Positions 50,217-59,474 of a DNA stretch of 64,000 nucleotides are shown here, piece after piece. The stretch is from Prochlorococcus sp. AG-409-A10 (lineage in GTDB: Bacteria; Cyanobacteriota; Cyanobacteriia; PCC-6307; Cyanobiaceae). The first letter of the stretch is position 1. Each line of letters opens with the position of its first letter. Both the position numbers and the translations under genes were made by a program. The stretch lies in assembly GCA_003216175.1 (NCBI GenBank), contig QCJG01000001.1, positions 268,753-332,752 on the forward strand. Reading direction: 5' to 3'. The notes under the pieces were generated by a model. That model was not told the DNA's origin. It saw nothing but the letters and a program-made list of their open reading frames with translations, and ran no database searches.

Positions 50217-51239
50217 ATGACTTTGCGTGTAGCGATTAATGGATTCGGAAGAATTGGACGCAATTTTATGCGTTGTTGGCTCAGTAGGGGGGCAAATACG
50301 AATATTGAGGTGGTTGGGATCAACGTCACTTCTGACCCAAAAACTTGCGCTCATTTGCTCAAATATGACTCTATTCTAGGGGCTATAAGTGATGCCGAAA
50401 TTTCACATACTGATGATACATTTCAAATTAATGGCAAAACTATAAAATGTTATTCAGATAGAAACCCATTAAATCTTCCGTGGAAAGAGTGGGGAATTGA
50501 TTTAGTAATTGAGTCAACAGGTGTATTTAATACAGATGTTGGAGCTAGTAAGCATTTACAAGTTGGAGCTAAGAAGGTCATTCTCACAGCACCTGGTAAG
50601 GGTGATGGTGTAGGTACTTATGTGGTTGGTGTTAATGCCGATTCTTACTCTCATGAAGATTTTGATATCCTTAGCAATGCAAGTTGCACCACAAATTGTT
50701 TAGCACCAATAGTAAAAGTTCTAGATCAAAAGTTGGGAATTAATAAAGGTCTAATGACCACGATTCATAGTTATACAGGAGATCAAAGAATCCTAGATAA
50801 TGCTCATCGTGATTTACGTCGTGCAAGAGCGGCCGCAATGAATTTGGTCCCTACATCAACTGGAGCGGCAAAAGCTGTTGCTCTTGTTTATCCAGAAATG
50901 AAAGGGAAACTAACTGGTATTGCTATGCGAGTTCCTACTCCTAATGTTTCTGCAGTTGATTTAGTTTTTGAATCAAGTCGTAAAACCAGTGCTGAAGAGG
51001 TGAATTCATTATTGAAAACTGCTTCACAGGGTGAAATGAAAGGAATCATCAAATATGGTGACTTACCTTTGGTTTCTACTGATTATGCAGGAACTAATGA
51101 ATCAACCATTGTTGATGAAGCTTTAACAATGTGTATAGATGAAAATATGGTGAAAGTTTTAGCTTGGTATGACAATGAGTGGGGTTATAGCCAAAGGGTT
51201 GTTGATTTGGCTGAAATTGTTGCTCAAAAATGGAAATAA
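50217..51239 (+). CDS. gap2: Glyceraldehyde-3-phosphate dehydrogenase (Calvin-cycle type)
   Basis: This is the photosynthetic Gap2-type GAPDH, working in the Calvin cycle and gluconeogenesis. The 340-aa protein has the Rossmann start [17 protein letters not shown] and the catalytic Cys157 in [12 protein letters not shown]. The end of strand beta-2 reads [10 protein letters not shown], lacking the Asp of strictly NAD-dependent enzymes, consistent with NADP(H) use. It lacks the C-terminal redox extension of plant GapB. thiL converges 16 nt downstream. Confidence 0.96.
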   Translation: MTLRVAINGFGRIGRNFMRCWLSRGANTNIEVVGINVTSDPKTCAHLLKYDSILGAISDAEISHTDDTFQINGKTIKCYSDRNPLNLPWKEWGIDLVIESTGVFNTDVGASKHLQVGAKKVILTAPGKGDGVGTYVVGVNADSYSHEDFDILSNASCTTNCLAPIVKVLDQKLGINKGLMTTIHSYTGDQRILDNAHRDLRRARAAAMNLVPTSTGAAKAVALVYPEMKGKLTGIAMRVPTPNVSAVDLVFESSRKTSAEEVNSLLKTASQGEMKGIIKYGDLPLVSTDYAGTNESTIVDEALTMCIDENMVKVLAWYDNEWGYSQRVVDLAEIVAQKWK

Positions 51240-51255
51240 AATTTAAGTTCTATCA

Positions 51256-52239
51256 TTAAAAATGTTGATATAGATTTGAGTCTTCAAGATTAATCGGTTC
51301 TAAGTTGTCCCAGAATATATTGGGTTTACCTTCTTTAATAAACCCAATAATTTGGGCAGATTTAAATTTTTTTGATAATGCTTCTGCCCACTCTTTTGGA
51401 AGAGTGAGTATCAATTCATAGTCTTCTCCGCCATTTAGTATCCATTCATCCCAAATCGAATCTTCTGGCCAATCAGGGTCTTTCAGAATAGAAGTTTTTG
51501 ACAAAACTGCTTGGCAATTGCTGCTTTGGCAAATTCCTCTAATTGATTCAACAAGTCCATCGCTGCTATCAGTTCCTGCTGCTCGCCAACTCGTTGATTC
51601 AGGTTTGCATCTTATTAATGCTTGAAGTGCCTTTACAGCTGGATGAGGACGTTTATGAGCGTTAATAGCTCTGTTAATAAGTTCAGGACTTATTTGGACT
51701 TCAGTTGGTAATTGCTCTGATGTTAAAAGTGCTAAACCTAATCTACTTAATCCATGAAACCCGGTGCTAACAATATAATCCCCTGGCAAAGCATTTCCTC
51801 TATGCAGCCTTGGAGGGCTCATCTCTCCAATTGCTGTAATTGATATCATTTTTGTTTCTCCACAAGAGCAATCTCCACCAATTATTTCTCCTCCAAATTC
51901 TTGCATTGCTTCCATCATCCCTTCATATAGGTTTTCAACCCATGACCAATGTGTGTTTGGTGGTAAAACAAGCCCAACAGTAAAAGAAATTATATTTTCT
52001 GAGCCACTGCAAATCAGATCAGAAATATTTGTGGTAATACATTTCCAGCCAATATCTTTAGCATTAGATATTTCGTCAGAAAAATGAATTTTTTCTACAA
52101 GTAAATCAGTATTAATTAATAAGCTTTTATTAATTTTATTTATTTCTGCAAGATCATCATCTATCTGCCCAGATCGCATAAATCGTTTTAAACGATTCAG
52201 TAATTCTATTTCGCCTAAGTCTTTAATTGTAGTTGTCAC
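51256..52239 (-). CDS. thiL: Thiamine-monophosphate kinase
   Basis: ThiL phosphorylates thiamine monophosphate to the active pyrophosphate. The 327-aa protein has the PurM-like fold motifs LLINTDLLVEKIHF (the first aspartate), IIGGDCSCGE, and AGTDSSDGLVE, plus the GGEDYELILTLP segment. It lies 12 nt after the cyclophilin gene on the same strand. Confidence 0.94.
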   Translation of the reverse strand: MTTTIKDLGEIELLNRLKRFMRSGQIDDDLAEINKINKSLLINTDLLVEKIHFSDEISNAKDIGWKCITTNISDLICSGSENIISFTVGLVLPPNTHWSWVENLYEGMMEAMQEFGGEIIGGDCSCGETKMISITAIGEMSPPRLHRGNALPGDYIVSTGFHGLSRLGLALLTSEQLPTEVQISPELINRAINAHKRPHPAVKALQALIRCKPESTSWRAAGTDSSDGLVESIRGICQSSNCQAVLSKTSILKDPDWPEDSIWDEWILNGGEDYELILTLPKEWAEALSKKFKSAQIIGFIKEGKPNIFWDNLEPINLEDSNLYQHF

Positions 52240-52251
52240 TTTATTTAAAAT

Positions 52252-53328
52252 TTAAGCTTTGAGCTTTAGATTTTCTGAACCATTTAATACTTTAATTGAG
52301 ATAATTTTATCTTCTACTCCAAGTGTATTTAATATTTCAGATCCTTCTATTACATAGCCAAAAGCTGCGTTTCTTCCATCAATAAGATTACGTCCAGCTG
52401 GGTTTAATTCAGCTTCATATAAGAAGAAGAAAAACTGAGATGAACCATCATTTAAATCTGTATCGGAGTGAGCCCACCCAAGTGTTCCTAAAGTTGCAAA
52501 TGGAAGGACAGGAGTTTCCGTATAAAGACCAACTTCTTCAAAAGTTTCGCCATAAAGTGTATCTTCGAAATTAGGTGTTCTTATTTCTAATGGAATTTTT
52601 CTCAACTCATTACTATCAGGATCTACATATCCAATCGCTTCTCCTTTAGGGTCCCCAGTTTGAAGAATAAAGAATTCTTCAGCTCTATTAATTGGTAAAC
52701 CATCGTAAAAACCTTTCAATGAAAGATCTATAAATGCACCAGATGTTAGAGGAGCATTATAACCATCAATAATTGCCTCCATATTTCCTTTTGATGTTTT
52801 TATTTCTACATTGGCTCTACCTAAAAGTCTTGGTAAATTGTCATATTCACTGGGTATTTTATATGGAAAATTATTAGAGATTAAAAGAGATTCTAAATCA
52901 TCAATTGTTTCCAAACTTTGACGTCTGACATCAAGAAATGAGACTTTATTTTTTTCGTTTGCTATTAGCCTTAATTCATCAAGTTCTTCATTCAAATTAG
53001 ATAGCAGATTAGAGGCTTTTTCTTTATTTTCCTTTGGCATTGAGTCAAGGATTTGATTTTTTCTATTGGTTACTAAGAATTGACTTCTTGAGATGGCTTT
53101 GCTGATAGATGACCATCTGCTTCCTCGCAGATCATCGCTTGTATCTTCTAGTTTGTTTTGTAATTCACGTAATTCTTTTTGGTCAATAGGTAAAGAATTT
53201 CTTAATATCGCATATGGATCTTTTAGTCGATTACCATTTGGAAGGCTTGCAGCAGCAGGTTCAATCCATGGAGAGCTTAAAGAAAATAGGATTGTTATCA
53301 GGGCAAGAATGCAAATCTTTTTTGCCAT
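52252..53328 (-). CDS. Lumenal cyclophilin-type peptidyl-prolyl isomerase (CYP38/TLP40-like)
   Basis: The 358-aa protein has an N-terminal signal peptide (about 1-27, ending AAA), a helical region (about 45-155, the unit that fits TLP40/CYP38), and a cyclophilin domain (about 170-350: VEIKTSKGNMEAIIDG, FYDGLPINRAEEFFILQTGDP, SQFFFFLYEAEL). CYP38/TLP40 act in photosystem II assembly in the thylakoid lumen; the same role here is inference. Canonical cyclophilin active-site residues are only partly kept, so isomerase activity is uncertain. It is divergent from efp. Confidence 0.9.
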   Translation of the reverse strand: MAKKICILALITILFSLSSPWIEPAAASLPNGNRLKDPYAILRNSLPIDQKELRELQNKLEDTSDDLRGSRWSSISKAISRSQFLVTNRKNQILDSMPKENKEKASNLLSNLNEELDELRLIANEKNKVSFLDVRRQSLETIDDLESLLISNNFPYKIPSEYDNLPRLLGRANVEIKTSKGNMEAIIDGYNAPLTSGAFIDLSLKGFYDGLPINRAEEFFILQTGDPKGEAIGYVDPDSNELRKIPLEIRTPNFEDTLYGETFEEVGLYTETPVLPFATLGTLGWAHSDTDLNDGSSQFFFFLYEAELNPAGRNLIDGRNAAFGYVIEGSEILNTLGVEDKIISIKVLNGSENLKLKA

Positions 53329-53391
53329 GTTAATTCTATGTTTTGCATGACTTTGGCACAGACTTATGATCGATTGGTATCTTTTGTGTGA

Positions 53392-53955
53392 ATGATTTCA
53401 AGTAACGACTTTCGCACTGGCACTACAATAGAGTTAGACGGTGCAGTTTGGCGTGTGATTGAATTTCTACATGTCAAGCCTGGCAAGGGTTCTGCGTTTG
53501 TCAGAACTAAATTAAAGGCTGTTGTGAGCGGTAGTGTTGTTGAAAAGACCTTTAGAGCTGGGGAAATGGTTCCACAAGCTCTTTTGGAGAAATCAAAGTT
53601 GCAACATACTTACATGGATGGAGATGATTTTGTCTTTATGGATATGACTTCTTATGAAGAAACACGCCTAACAGCTAAACAAATTGGTGAAAGCAGGAAA
53701 TATCTAAAGGAAGGGATGGAGGTTAATGTAGTGTCTTGGAATGAAAAACCTCTTGAAGTTGAATTGCCTAACTCAGTTGTTTTAGAAATAAAAGAAACTG
53801 ATCCTGGCGTAAAAGGTGACACTGCTTCGGGAGGGACAAAGCCTGCAATCTTGGAAACAGGAGCTCAGGTAATGGTCCCATTGTTTATTTCAATTGGTGA
53901 GAAAATTCGAGTAGACACTCGAAATGACAGTTATCTAGGCCGAGAAACACAATGA
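53392..53955 (+). CDS. efp: Translation elongation factor P
   Basis: EF-P helps the ribosome through polyproline stretches. The 187-aa protein has the KOW, OB and C-terminal OB domains; the functional loop tip is Lys32 in KPGKGSAFV. Its TGA overlaps the accB ATG by 4 nt. In cyanobacteria efp-accB is a common pair. Confidence 0.97.
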   Translation: MISSNDFRTGTTIELDGAVWRVIEFLHVKPGKGSAFVRTKLKAVVSGSVVEKTFRAGEMVPQALLEKSKLQHTYMDGDDFVFMDMTSYEETRLTAKQIGESRKYLKEGMEVNVVSWNEKPLEVELPNSVVLEIKETDPGVKGDTASGGTKPAILETGAQVMVPLFISIGEKIRVDTRNDSYLGRETQ

Positions 53956-54449
53956 CTATGAATCTTGATCACGAAGAGCTTCATCGCTTGTTGGCAACTT
54001 TAGCTGAAAGCGATATTCAAGAGTTTCGACTTGAGGGAGAAGACTTTTGCTTGGAAGTTAAACGAAATCTTGGAACTTATTCAGATGCAATAGATTCTCA
54101 AAAGAAAATTTCTGTAGAAGAGATTGATACAGCACCACCTCAACGTAAAATTGAGGCTTCTCCAGTACCAAGCACTCCTCCTCCTTCAGTCCCAGGATCA
54201 CGCTCTGATTTGGTTGAAGTAACTGCTCCTATGGTTGGGACCTTTTACCGCGCACCTGGTCCAGATGAGCCCCCTTTTGTGGACATTGGATCAAGAATCA
54301 GTGTAGGTCAAGCCGTTTGTATTCTTGAGGCAATGAAATTAATGAATGAATTAGAGTCAGAGGTAAGCGGTGAAGTAGTAGAAATTCTTGTTGAGAATGG
54401 AACACCAGTTGAGTTTGGTCAAGTTTTAATGAGATTAAAATCTGTTTAA
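53952..54449 (+). CDS. accB: Biotin carboxyl carrier protein of acetyl-CoA carboxylase
   Basis: AccB carries biotin for the first step of fatty-acid synthesis. The 165-aa protein has a helical N-terminus, a Pro/Ser-rich linker (about 55-80), and the biotinyl domain with Lys129 in EAMKLMNE. The start overlaps the efp stop (ATGA), so translation is coupled. Convergent with pdxA across 10 nt. Confidence 0.97.
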   Translation: MTMNLDHEELHRLLATLAESDIQEFRLEGEDFCLEVKRNLGTYSDAIDSQKKISVEEIDTAPPQRKIEASPVPSTPPPSVPGSRSDLVEVTAPMVGTFYRAPGPDEPPFVDIGSRISVGQAVCILEAMKLMNELESEVSGEVVEILVENGTPVEFGQVLMRLKSV

Positions 54450-54459
54450 AAGTTTTTAT

Positions 54460-55485
54460 TTATTGAGAAAGAAGCCAAGCATTATTCATTGCTGCAATCA
54501 TACTTTTTTCTCTTGCCTGGAATTTACCTGCAATATCAAATGCAGTGCCATGATCAGGTGATGTTCTTATAAAAGGTAGACCTAGAGTTGTGTTAACAGC
54601 TTCATCAAAGGCAATTAATTTTACAGGGATTAGAGCTTGATCGTGATACAAAGCAAGTATTCCGTCAGGTGCAGTATTTTTACTTGAGAGGCCATTCCAT
54701 GCATTAACTGATGAAATCCAGCAAGTGTCTGGAGGTATAGGTCCTCTAATTTGTATGGCTGGATTATCTGATTTCCATTCATTTACAATAGGAATAATTA
54801 AGTTTTGTTCTTCTTTTCCAATTTTTCCTTCTTCTCCAGCATGTGGATTTAAACCGGCAATTTGTATTACTGGTTTCTCTTTGAACTTTTGACAGAAATT
54901 CAATAATGTATCTAACTTATATCTAATCAATTCTTTTGTTAAAGTATTATTTATTTTCTTAAATGGTATATGTGTTGTAGCTAATAAAGTATTAAATCTC
55001 CATCCATTATTTGGTGATATTGCTGTAAAAAGCATAGATGTCTTCTTATTCGTTAGCTTGCCTAATAATTCAGTTTGTCCGGCAAATTTATGACCAGCTT
55101 TATGCCAGGCAATTTTTGAAATAGGTGCTGTTACTAGAGCATTAGCTTTCCCTTCTAAAACCATATTAGTTCCATTCACAAGCCATTTAAAACTTGCTGA
55201 GCCAGCATATTCATCAACAATTCCTGGAATAATTTTTTTCTCTAAAGGGATATCAATAATAGAAAGCTTGTTTGGATTAGGAATATTATTTATACCAGAT
55301 TTGATTAACTTTGAATAAGTTTCATAAATATTATTTTTGCATCCAACAAGTAAAGGTTGTATATTTTTATTTAAGTAACTTGAACCAAGAGCTTTTAATG
55401 TTATTTCAGTTCCTATTCCTGCCGGATCACCTAATGAAATAATAAGTTTATTTTTATTATATTTTGATATTTTCAATTCTTTCAT
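54460..55485 (-). CDS. pdxA: 4-Hydroxythreonine-4-phosphate dehydrogenase
   Basis: PdxA oxidises 4-phosphohydroxy-L-threonine in vitamin B6 synthesis. The 341-aa protein has the ISLGDPAGIGTEITLKAL start, the metal-binding histidines in WHKAGHKFAGQTELLG, GLNPHAGEEGKIG and LYHDQALIPVKL, and RTSPDHGTAFDIAG near the end. It is separated from the upstream epimerase by 168 bp. Confidence 0.95.
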   Translation of the reverse strand: MKELKISKYNKNKLIISLGDPAGIGTEITLKALGSSYLNKNIQPLLVGCKNNIYETYSKLIKSGINNIPNPNKLSIIDIPLEKKIIPGIVDEYAGSASFKWLVNGTNMVLEGKANALVTAPISKIAWHKAGHKFAGQTELLGKLTNKKTSMLFTAISPNNGWRFNTLLATTHIPFKKINNTLTKELIRYKLDTLLNFCQKFKEKPVIQIAGLNPHAGEEGKIGKEEQNLIIPIVNEWKSDNPAIQIRGPIPPDTCWISSVNAWNGLSSKNTAPDGILALYHDQALIPVKLIAFDEAVNTTLGLPFIRTSPDHGTAFDIAGKFQAREKSMIAAMNNAWLLSQ

Positions 55486-55653
55486 TTTTGATGTGATTTA
55501 GATTTTTTTGGCTTAAGTAAGGTTTGACCTAACAAATGTGAGTAAGTTCTTTTATGATATTGAATTTATATCATCAGATTATAATTATCTATGAAACTCG
55601 CTAGAGTTTTTTAAAAGAACAGTGAATAAAGATAATCTAGAAAATATAGTCTA

Positions 55654-56550
55654 TTACTTCATTTTTAATTTTGAGAAACAATTTTTTAAGCCAGATTTAA
55701 AATTAGGATAAATTAGAGAATAGCCAAGTGTTTTGCATAATAACTTGTTATCAACTTTTCGATTCTCTTGCCAAAAAGATAGTGCCATTGGACTCATTGT
55801 TTCTTTTGCAATTTCAAAAGGTACATTTGAGGGTAGAGATTTCTTAGCTATTTTTGCTGCAAAAGCAATAACTTCAAGATTATTTGTTGGTAAGTTATCA
55901 GCTATGTTCACTACAGATGGATTCTTTCCTTGTGAATAGAGATTAATCAAAAATAAGATAGCTCCAGCAATGTCATCGACATGAACTCTTGAAAAAACCT
56001 GACCAGGCTTATCAATCATTTTTGTTGTTCCTGCCAATAGGCTTTCAAATACAGATCTTCCAGGTCCATAAATACCTGGCAATCTAAGTATTTGAACAGG
56101 AAGCTTTGTATCTAACCATTGTTTTTCACAGGAAAATCTACGAATACTTCTTTCTTGTTGAGGATTAGGAAATGTATTTTCATTTACCCATTCTCCATTT
56201 GTATCTCCATATACACCAGTAGTCGATAAGTAACCAACCCATTTTATATTTTTAGAATTTAGTAATTGAGTCTTCAGTTTATGGAGTACAGGGTCCTCTC
56301 CACTTAATAAAGGAGGAATACAACTTAAGACATGAGTAGCTCCATCAAAAATTTCATTAGGGACTTCTTTATCGGTATTAAATATGAAATCAGCTCCTTT
56401 GCTATTTTCTTTTCTTCTGCTGCACAAGACCTTTGTTCCTAGATGTCTTCCTAAACTTGCGATTCTTTGACCACTAAATCCGCCACCAAATATGATGAAT
56501 TTTGATTTAGGTGGCAGAGGATCCAATCGCTTGACAATCTCTTGAATCAT
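55654..56550 (-). CDS. NAD(P)-dependent epimerase/dehydratase-like protein (extended SDR)
   Basis: The 298-aa product has a GGGFSGQRIASLGRHLG nucleotide-binding loop at 22-38 and SDR-type strands, including GYLSTTGVYGDTNGEW (tyrosine near 110-115) and ILRLPGIYGPGRS. Closest type is the SDR family of YeeZ-like nucleotide-sugar epimerases. The substrate is unknown. It sits 33 nt from a divergent small gene. The catalytic YxxxK is not clearly present, which is common in this branch. Confidence 0.82.
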   Translation of the reverse strand: MIQEIVKRLDPLPPKSKFIIFGGGFSGQRIASLGRHLGTKVLCSRRKENSKGADFIFNTDKEVPNEIFDGATHVLSCIPPLLSGEDPVLHKLKTQLLNSKNIKWVGYLSTTGVYGDTNGEWVNENTFPNPQQERSIRRFSCEKQWLDTKLPVQILRLPGIYGPGRSVFESLLAGTTKMIDKPGQVFSRVHVDDIAGAILFLINLYSQGKNPSVVNIADNLPTNNLEVIAFAAKIAKKSLPSNVPFEIAKETMSPMALSFWQENRKVDNKLLCKTLGYSLIYPNFKSGLKNCFSKLKMK

Positions 56551-56582
56551 TAGTACAAATGTATTAAGTTGATTATTTAGGA

Positions 56583-56807
56583 ATGATTGCTTCTTATTTA
56601 AAGCCTAGTTGGAATTCCATTAATGGTGCTAGTAAATTTAGTAACCATAAAAGATTATCTGTACAAAAGAAAAATCAAAACCTGATAAAACCTTTGCTGG
56701 CTTCAATTATCTTCCTTCTTTGTATCACTATTGTGCCCGAAAAGTCTTCTGATTTAGCTTCTATATGTGAAAAATATAATTCTTCTACTGCTTGTCAAGT
56801 TTGGTAG
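56583..56807 (+). CDS. Small hypothetical membrane protein
   Basis: The 74-aa product starts at an ATG and has a polar, Lys/Asn/Ser-rich first half, one hydrophobic helix (about 36-52, PLLASIIFLLCITIV) and a short tail with two cysteines (CEKYNSSTACQVW), which would lie outside the cytoplasm. It ends 4 nt from the convergent HNH gene and is divergent from the epimerase. I do not recognise the family. Confidence 0.6.
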   Translation: MIASYLKPSWNSINGASKFSNHKRLSVQKKNQNLIKPLLASIIFLLCITIVPEKSSDLASICEKYNSSTACQVW

Positions 56808-56811
56808 AAAG

Positions 56812-57222
56812 TTAAGCTGCTTGCCACGAATAATCTTCATTCAATCGAGATTTTGAGCTTTCAAAATTTTTACTCTGTTTAGGCTGAGCCCATTTTAAAA
56901 GCCTTAGAGCCAAACGTATATCTCCTTCAGTCCATGCTCGTATAGCCATAGAACGCCGTGGGTCGTAAAAACGTTGCTTTCTATACCATTCAAACGCATC
57001 CTTGTCTGTTTTGCTGCCATTGCATGACAGGCAGGCAGGGACACAATTTTCAGTGATGCTTAATCCACCTTTACTTCGTGGTAATACATGGTCAATTGAT
57101 TCTGAATTTTCCCCACAATATATGCAACTTTTACCGGTGAATTCATGTAATGATTTGCGCCATCTTCGGTCACGTAACTTTGGGCAGAGATCTTCCAAGA
57201 AAACCGCATCCCTATTGTGCAT
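56812..57222 (-). CDS. HNH endonuclease domain protein
   Basis: The 136-aa product carries a zinc-supported HNH fold: CIYCG, then SIDHVLPRSKGG with the Asp-His pair, TENCVPACLSCNGSK with the Asn and second CxxC. The C-terminal 45 residues (PRRSMAIRAWTEGDIRLALRLLKW) form an added helical part. Stand-alone HNH proteins of this type are common in picocyanobacteria, and no intron or mobile element flanks this one. The physiological substrate is unknown. Confidence 0.88.
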   Translation of the reverse strand: MHNRDAVFLEDLCPKLRDRRWRKSLHEFTGKSCIYCGENSESIDHVLPRSKGGLSITENCVPACLSCNGSKTDKDAFEWYRKQRFYDPRRSMAIRAWTEGDIRLALRLLKWAQPKQSKNFESSKSRLNEDYSWQAA

Positions 57223-57365
57223 ACGTTTTGATTAGCTAAATGAATTTTGCCTTGGTAGACTAATAAGTCAATGTATCGAAAATTGCATTTTGAAATTTTA
57301 TAAGATTTATTTTTAATTTATTTCAGATTAGCTCGAAGCTTTTGGCTTTATGAAACTTAATTAAA

Positions 57366-57788
57366 TCAATAATCATAACGATCTATATACTTGCCTTTAG
57401 GATTTTTTTCTTTACTCTCGATTAATGAATTGACTTCGCTTTCTGATTTTTTTTCGTCACTAACTTTTATTGGGCTTGAGTCACCTGTATATAGATCGCC
57501 TAAATAATTGATGCAATTTTCATATTTTATCGGATCTTGAACTACTTCTTCAACAATTAATGAAGCAGCTTGTTTTGGAGAAGTTTTGAATAAACCTTGT
57601 TTTTTATTTTTTATAAATTGATAGGCTGCTTCCCAGCTGGGTTCGTGAGTGTTGCCTCCATTCCTCATAAAGCAATATATATCTGCCCCATTTGTTACGG
57701 CCGCATTAATTTTTAATTCTAAAGTAGAACTGCAGACTAAAAAAATTATTGAAATTGGTAAAAAGTTTCGTTTTATCCCAATTGGCAT
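57366..57788 (-). CDS. Secreted small cyanobacterial protein (DUF6554-like)
   Basis: The 140-aa product has a signal peptide (about 1-30, ISIIFLVCSSTLELKINAA) and a mature region reading GADIYCFMRNGGNTHEPSWEAAY, with a pair of cysteines (Cys near 40 and near 100) that could form a disulfide. The C-terminal 35 residues are polar. I associate it with the picocyanobacterial DUF6554 family from memory. The function is unknown. Its position near a small basic gene and an aminotransferase gives no hint. Confidence 0.68.
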   Translation of the reverse strand: MPIGIKRNFLPISIIFLVCSSTLELKINAAVTNGADIYCFMRNGGNTHEPSWEAAYQFIKNKKQGLFKTSPKQAASLIVEEVVQDPIKYENCINYLGDLYTGDSSPIKVSDEKKSESEVNSLIESKEKNPKGKYIDRYDY

Positions 57789-57819
57789 GATTTTAAGAGA
57801 ATTATCAAATTTAAATTAT

Positions 57820-57951
57820 CTATTTTTCTTTCTTCTGTCTAGCTTTAGTTTGTATTAGTGCTTTAGCTTTATTATTTATTTTTTTATGACTATGTCTTGA
57901 AAAAAATCCAGTTTGTAAATCTGCCAATAAAATTTTTAACTTTGATCTCAT
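57820..57951 (-). CDS. Possible 43-aa basic small protein
   Basis: Reading the minus strand from an ATG at 57951 gives a 43-aa product beginning RSKLKILLADLQTG and ending in a Lys/Arg-rich tail (KARQKKEK). It fills the gap between the secreted protein and the next small gene and has plausible codon use. There is no ribosome-binding site beyond a purine-rich run. It is too short for certainty. Confidence 0.38.
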   Translation of the reverse strand: MRSKLKILLADLQTGFFSRHSHKKINNKAKALIQTKARQKKEK

Positions 57952-58029
57952 TTTTTTTTTAATTTAACTAAATTAACTATCTTTTGATATAGTGATTTAA
58001 CAAAATTGTTTGTACTTACAAATTTAATA

Positions 58030-58218
58030 ATGAATGCAGTACAAGTAAAAAAACAAGCATTTTTGAAAGAGGCTGTTTATTTCTTTAAGAATGCATCAGT
58101 GCATGCTGATGAAGGCGATTTGCAATCATGTGCTGGTTTTATTTTGAAAGCACTTGATAAAGAGAGAAGGGCTGGTGTAGTTGGGCCTCAAGTGCTTCAT
58201 TTAATTAAAACTAGATAG
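58030..58218 (+). CDS. Small conserved hypothetical protein (about 62 aa)
   Basis: Translation from the ATG at 58030 gives 62 aa beginning MNAVQVKKQAFLKEAVYFF; an in-frame TTG at 58006 would add eight residues. The sequence looks fully helical (KEAVYFFKNASVHADEGD, FILKALDKERRAG). No membrane segment is present. It looks like a marine picocyanobacterial family, but I cannot name it. It converges with the aminotransferase gene. Confidence 0.65.
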   Translation: MNAVQVKKQAFLKEAVYFFKNASVHADEGDLQSCAGFILKALDKERRAGVVGPQVLHLIKTR

Positions 58219-58240
58219 TTTTTCATCGATTCCTTAAATA

Positions 58241-59395
58241 TTATTCGTTATTAAGGATGGAAATTGTTTTTGCAATACCCTTGCCAATTGGGAAATTTAG
58301 TTTACCCATTTTATCAAGAGTGCTTTCTAGAGCCGATATAACACTAATAATGTCTCTATCATTTACAAATCCTAGATGACCAATTCGAAAGATTTTTCCT
58401 TTTAAGTGATCTTGCCCTCCTGCAAGAAGTATATCGAAGTCATTTTTTATTGCTTTTCTTATTTTTTCTGAATCTATATTCTCAGGCTCAACAGCTGTTA
58501 TTGCTGGACTCCCAAAACTTTCTTTTGTAAATAATTTTAAACCCATTGCTTTTATGCCTTCTTGCGTTGCTTTTTGATGACGAGCGTGACGGGAGAATAT
58601 ATTATTTAATCCTTCTTTTTGCATCATTGTTAGTGATGCTTCTAGAGCAAAGTATAAATTTATTGCAGGTGTAAAAGGATTGCTATTTTTATTAACTGAA
58701 TTTAAATATTGTTTTAGATCTAAATAAAATTTTGGTAAATTTGATTGATTATTTGCTTCCCATGCTCTTTTACTCATAGCTATAAAACTAAGCCCAGGAG
58801 GAATCATATAGCCTTTTTGAGAACCGGAAGCTATGACATCGATTCCCCATTCATCCATTGGAATATTACATGCACCAAGACTGGTTACACAATCAGCAAT
58901 AGTAATAGCTTTTCCATGGTTTTTTACTTCGTTATTAATAGTTTTTAGATCATTAATTACTCCTGTTGAAGTTTCTGAGTGAGTTAAAATTACCGCTTTA
59001 ATTTTTTTATTAGTGTCCTCTTCAAGAATCCTCTTGAATTGATTTGGATCAAGAGGCTGACCCCAATCAGCTTTTATGACTTTCACATCTAGCCCATATG
59101 CTTTTGCAACTTTTACCCACCTTTCACCAAATTTGCCATTATCCCCACAGATGACTTGATCACCTTTGCTTAATGTATTGATGATTCCTGCCTCCATTGC
59201 TGCTGTCCCACTACCTGTAATTGTTAAGACGTCAGCAGTTGTTTGGTGAAGCCATTTGAGCTGCTCAGTTGTTTTTTGAACAATTTTTTGAAAATCTCCA
59301 CTCCTATGACCGATAGGGTGTTTACTCATACAATTCAAAACATTTTCTGGTACCGGTGTTGGTCCAGGAATCATTAGATTGAGTTTGTCCTGCAT
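58241..59395 (-). CDS. Class V aminotransferase (alanine/serine--glyoxylate type)
   Basis: This PLP enzyme likely moves amino groups from alanine or serine to glyoxylate, in photorespiration. The 384-aa protein has IPGPTPVPENVL at the start, the TITGSGTAAMEAG loop, and the PLP lysine Lys194 in SGSQKGYMIPPG. In cyanobacteria such genes are often annotated as soluble hydrogenase small subunit; that name is historical and I do not use it. It is divergent from cbiD. Confidence 0.9.
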   Translation of the reverse strand: MQDKLNLMIPGPTPVPENVLNCMSKHPIGHRSGDFQKIVQKTTEQLKWLHQTTADVLTITGSGTAAMEAGIINTLSKGDQVICGDNGKFGERWVKVAKAYGLDVKVIKADWGQPLDPNQFKRILEEDTNKKIKAVILTHSETSTGVINDLKTINNEVKNHGKAITIADCVTSLGACNIPMDEWGIDVIASGSQKGYMIPPGLSFIAMSKRAWEANNQSNLPKFYLDLKQYLNSVNKNSNPFTPAINLYFALEASLTMMQKEGLNNIFSRHARHQKATQEGIKAMGLKLFTKESFGSPAITAVEPENIDSEKIRKAIKNDFDILLAGGQDHLKGKIFRIGHLGFVNDRDIISVISALESTLDKMGKLNFPIGKGIAKTISILNNE

Positions 59396-59474
59396 TTAAT
59401 TATTTAAATCTAGATTATTATTATTTTAAAAAATTATTTAGGGAATTTCCTCTATCGTCAGCTCTTCGAATGAT

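Noticed and set aside
58231..58257. Inverted repeat TCCTTAA/TTAAGGA around the stop of the aminotransferase gene
   Set aside because: AT-rich, 13-nt loop, no T-run; it is partly coding and likely chance.
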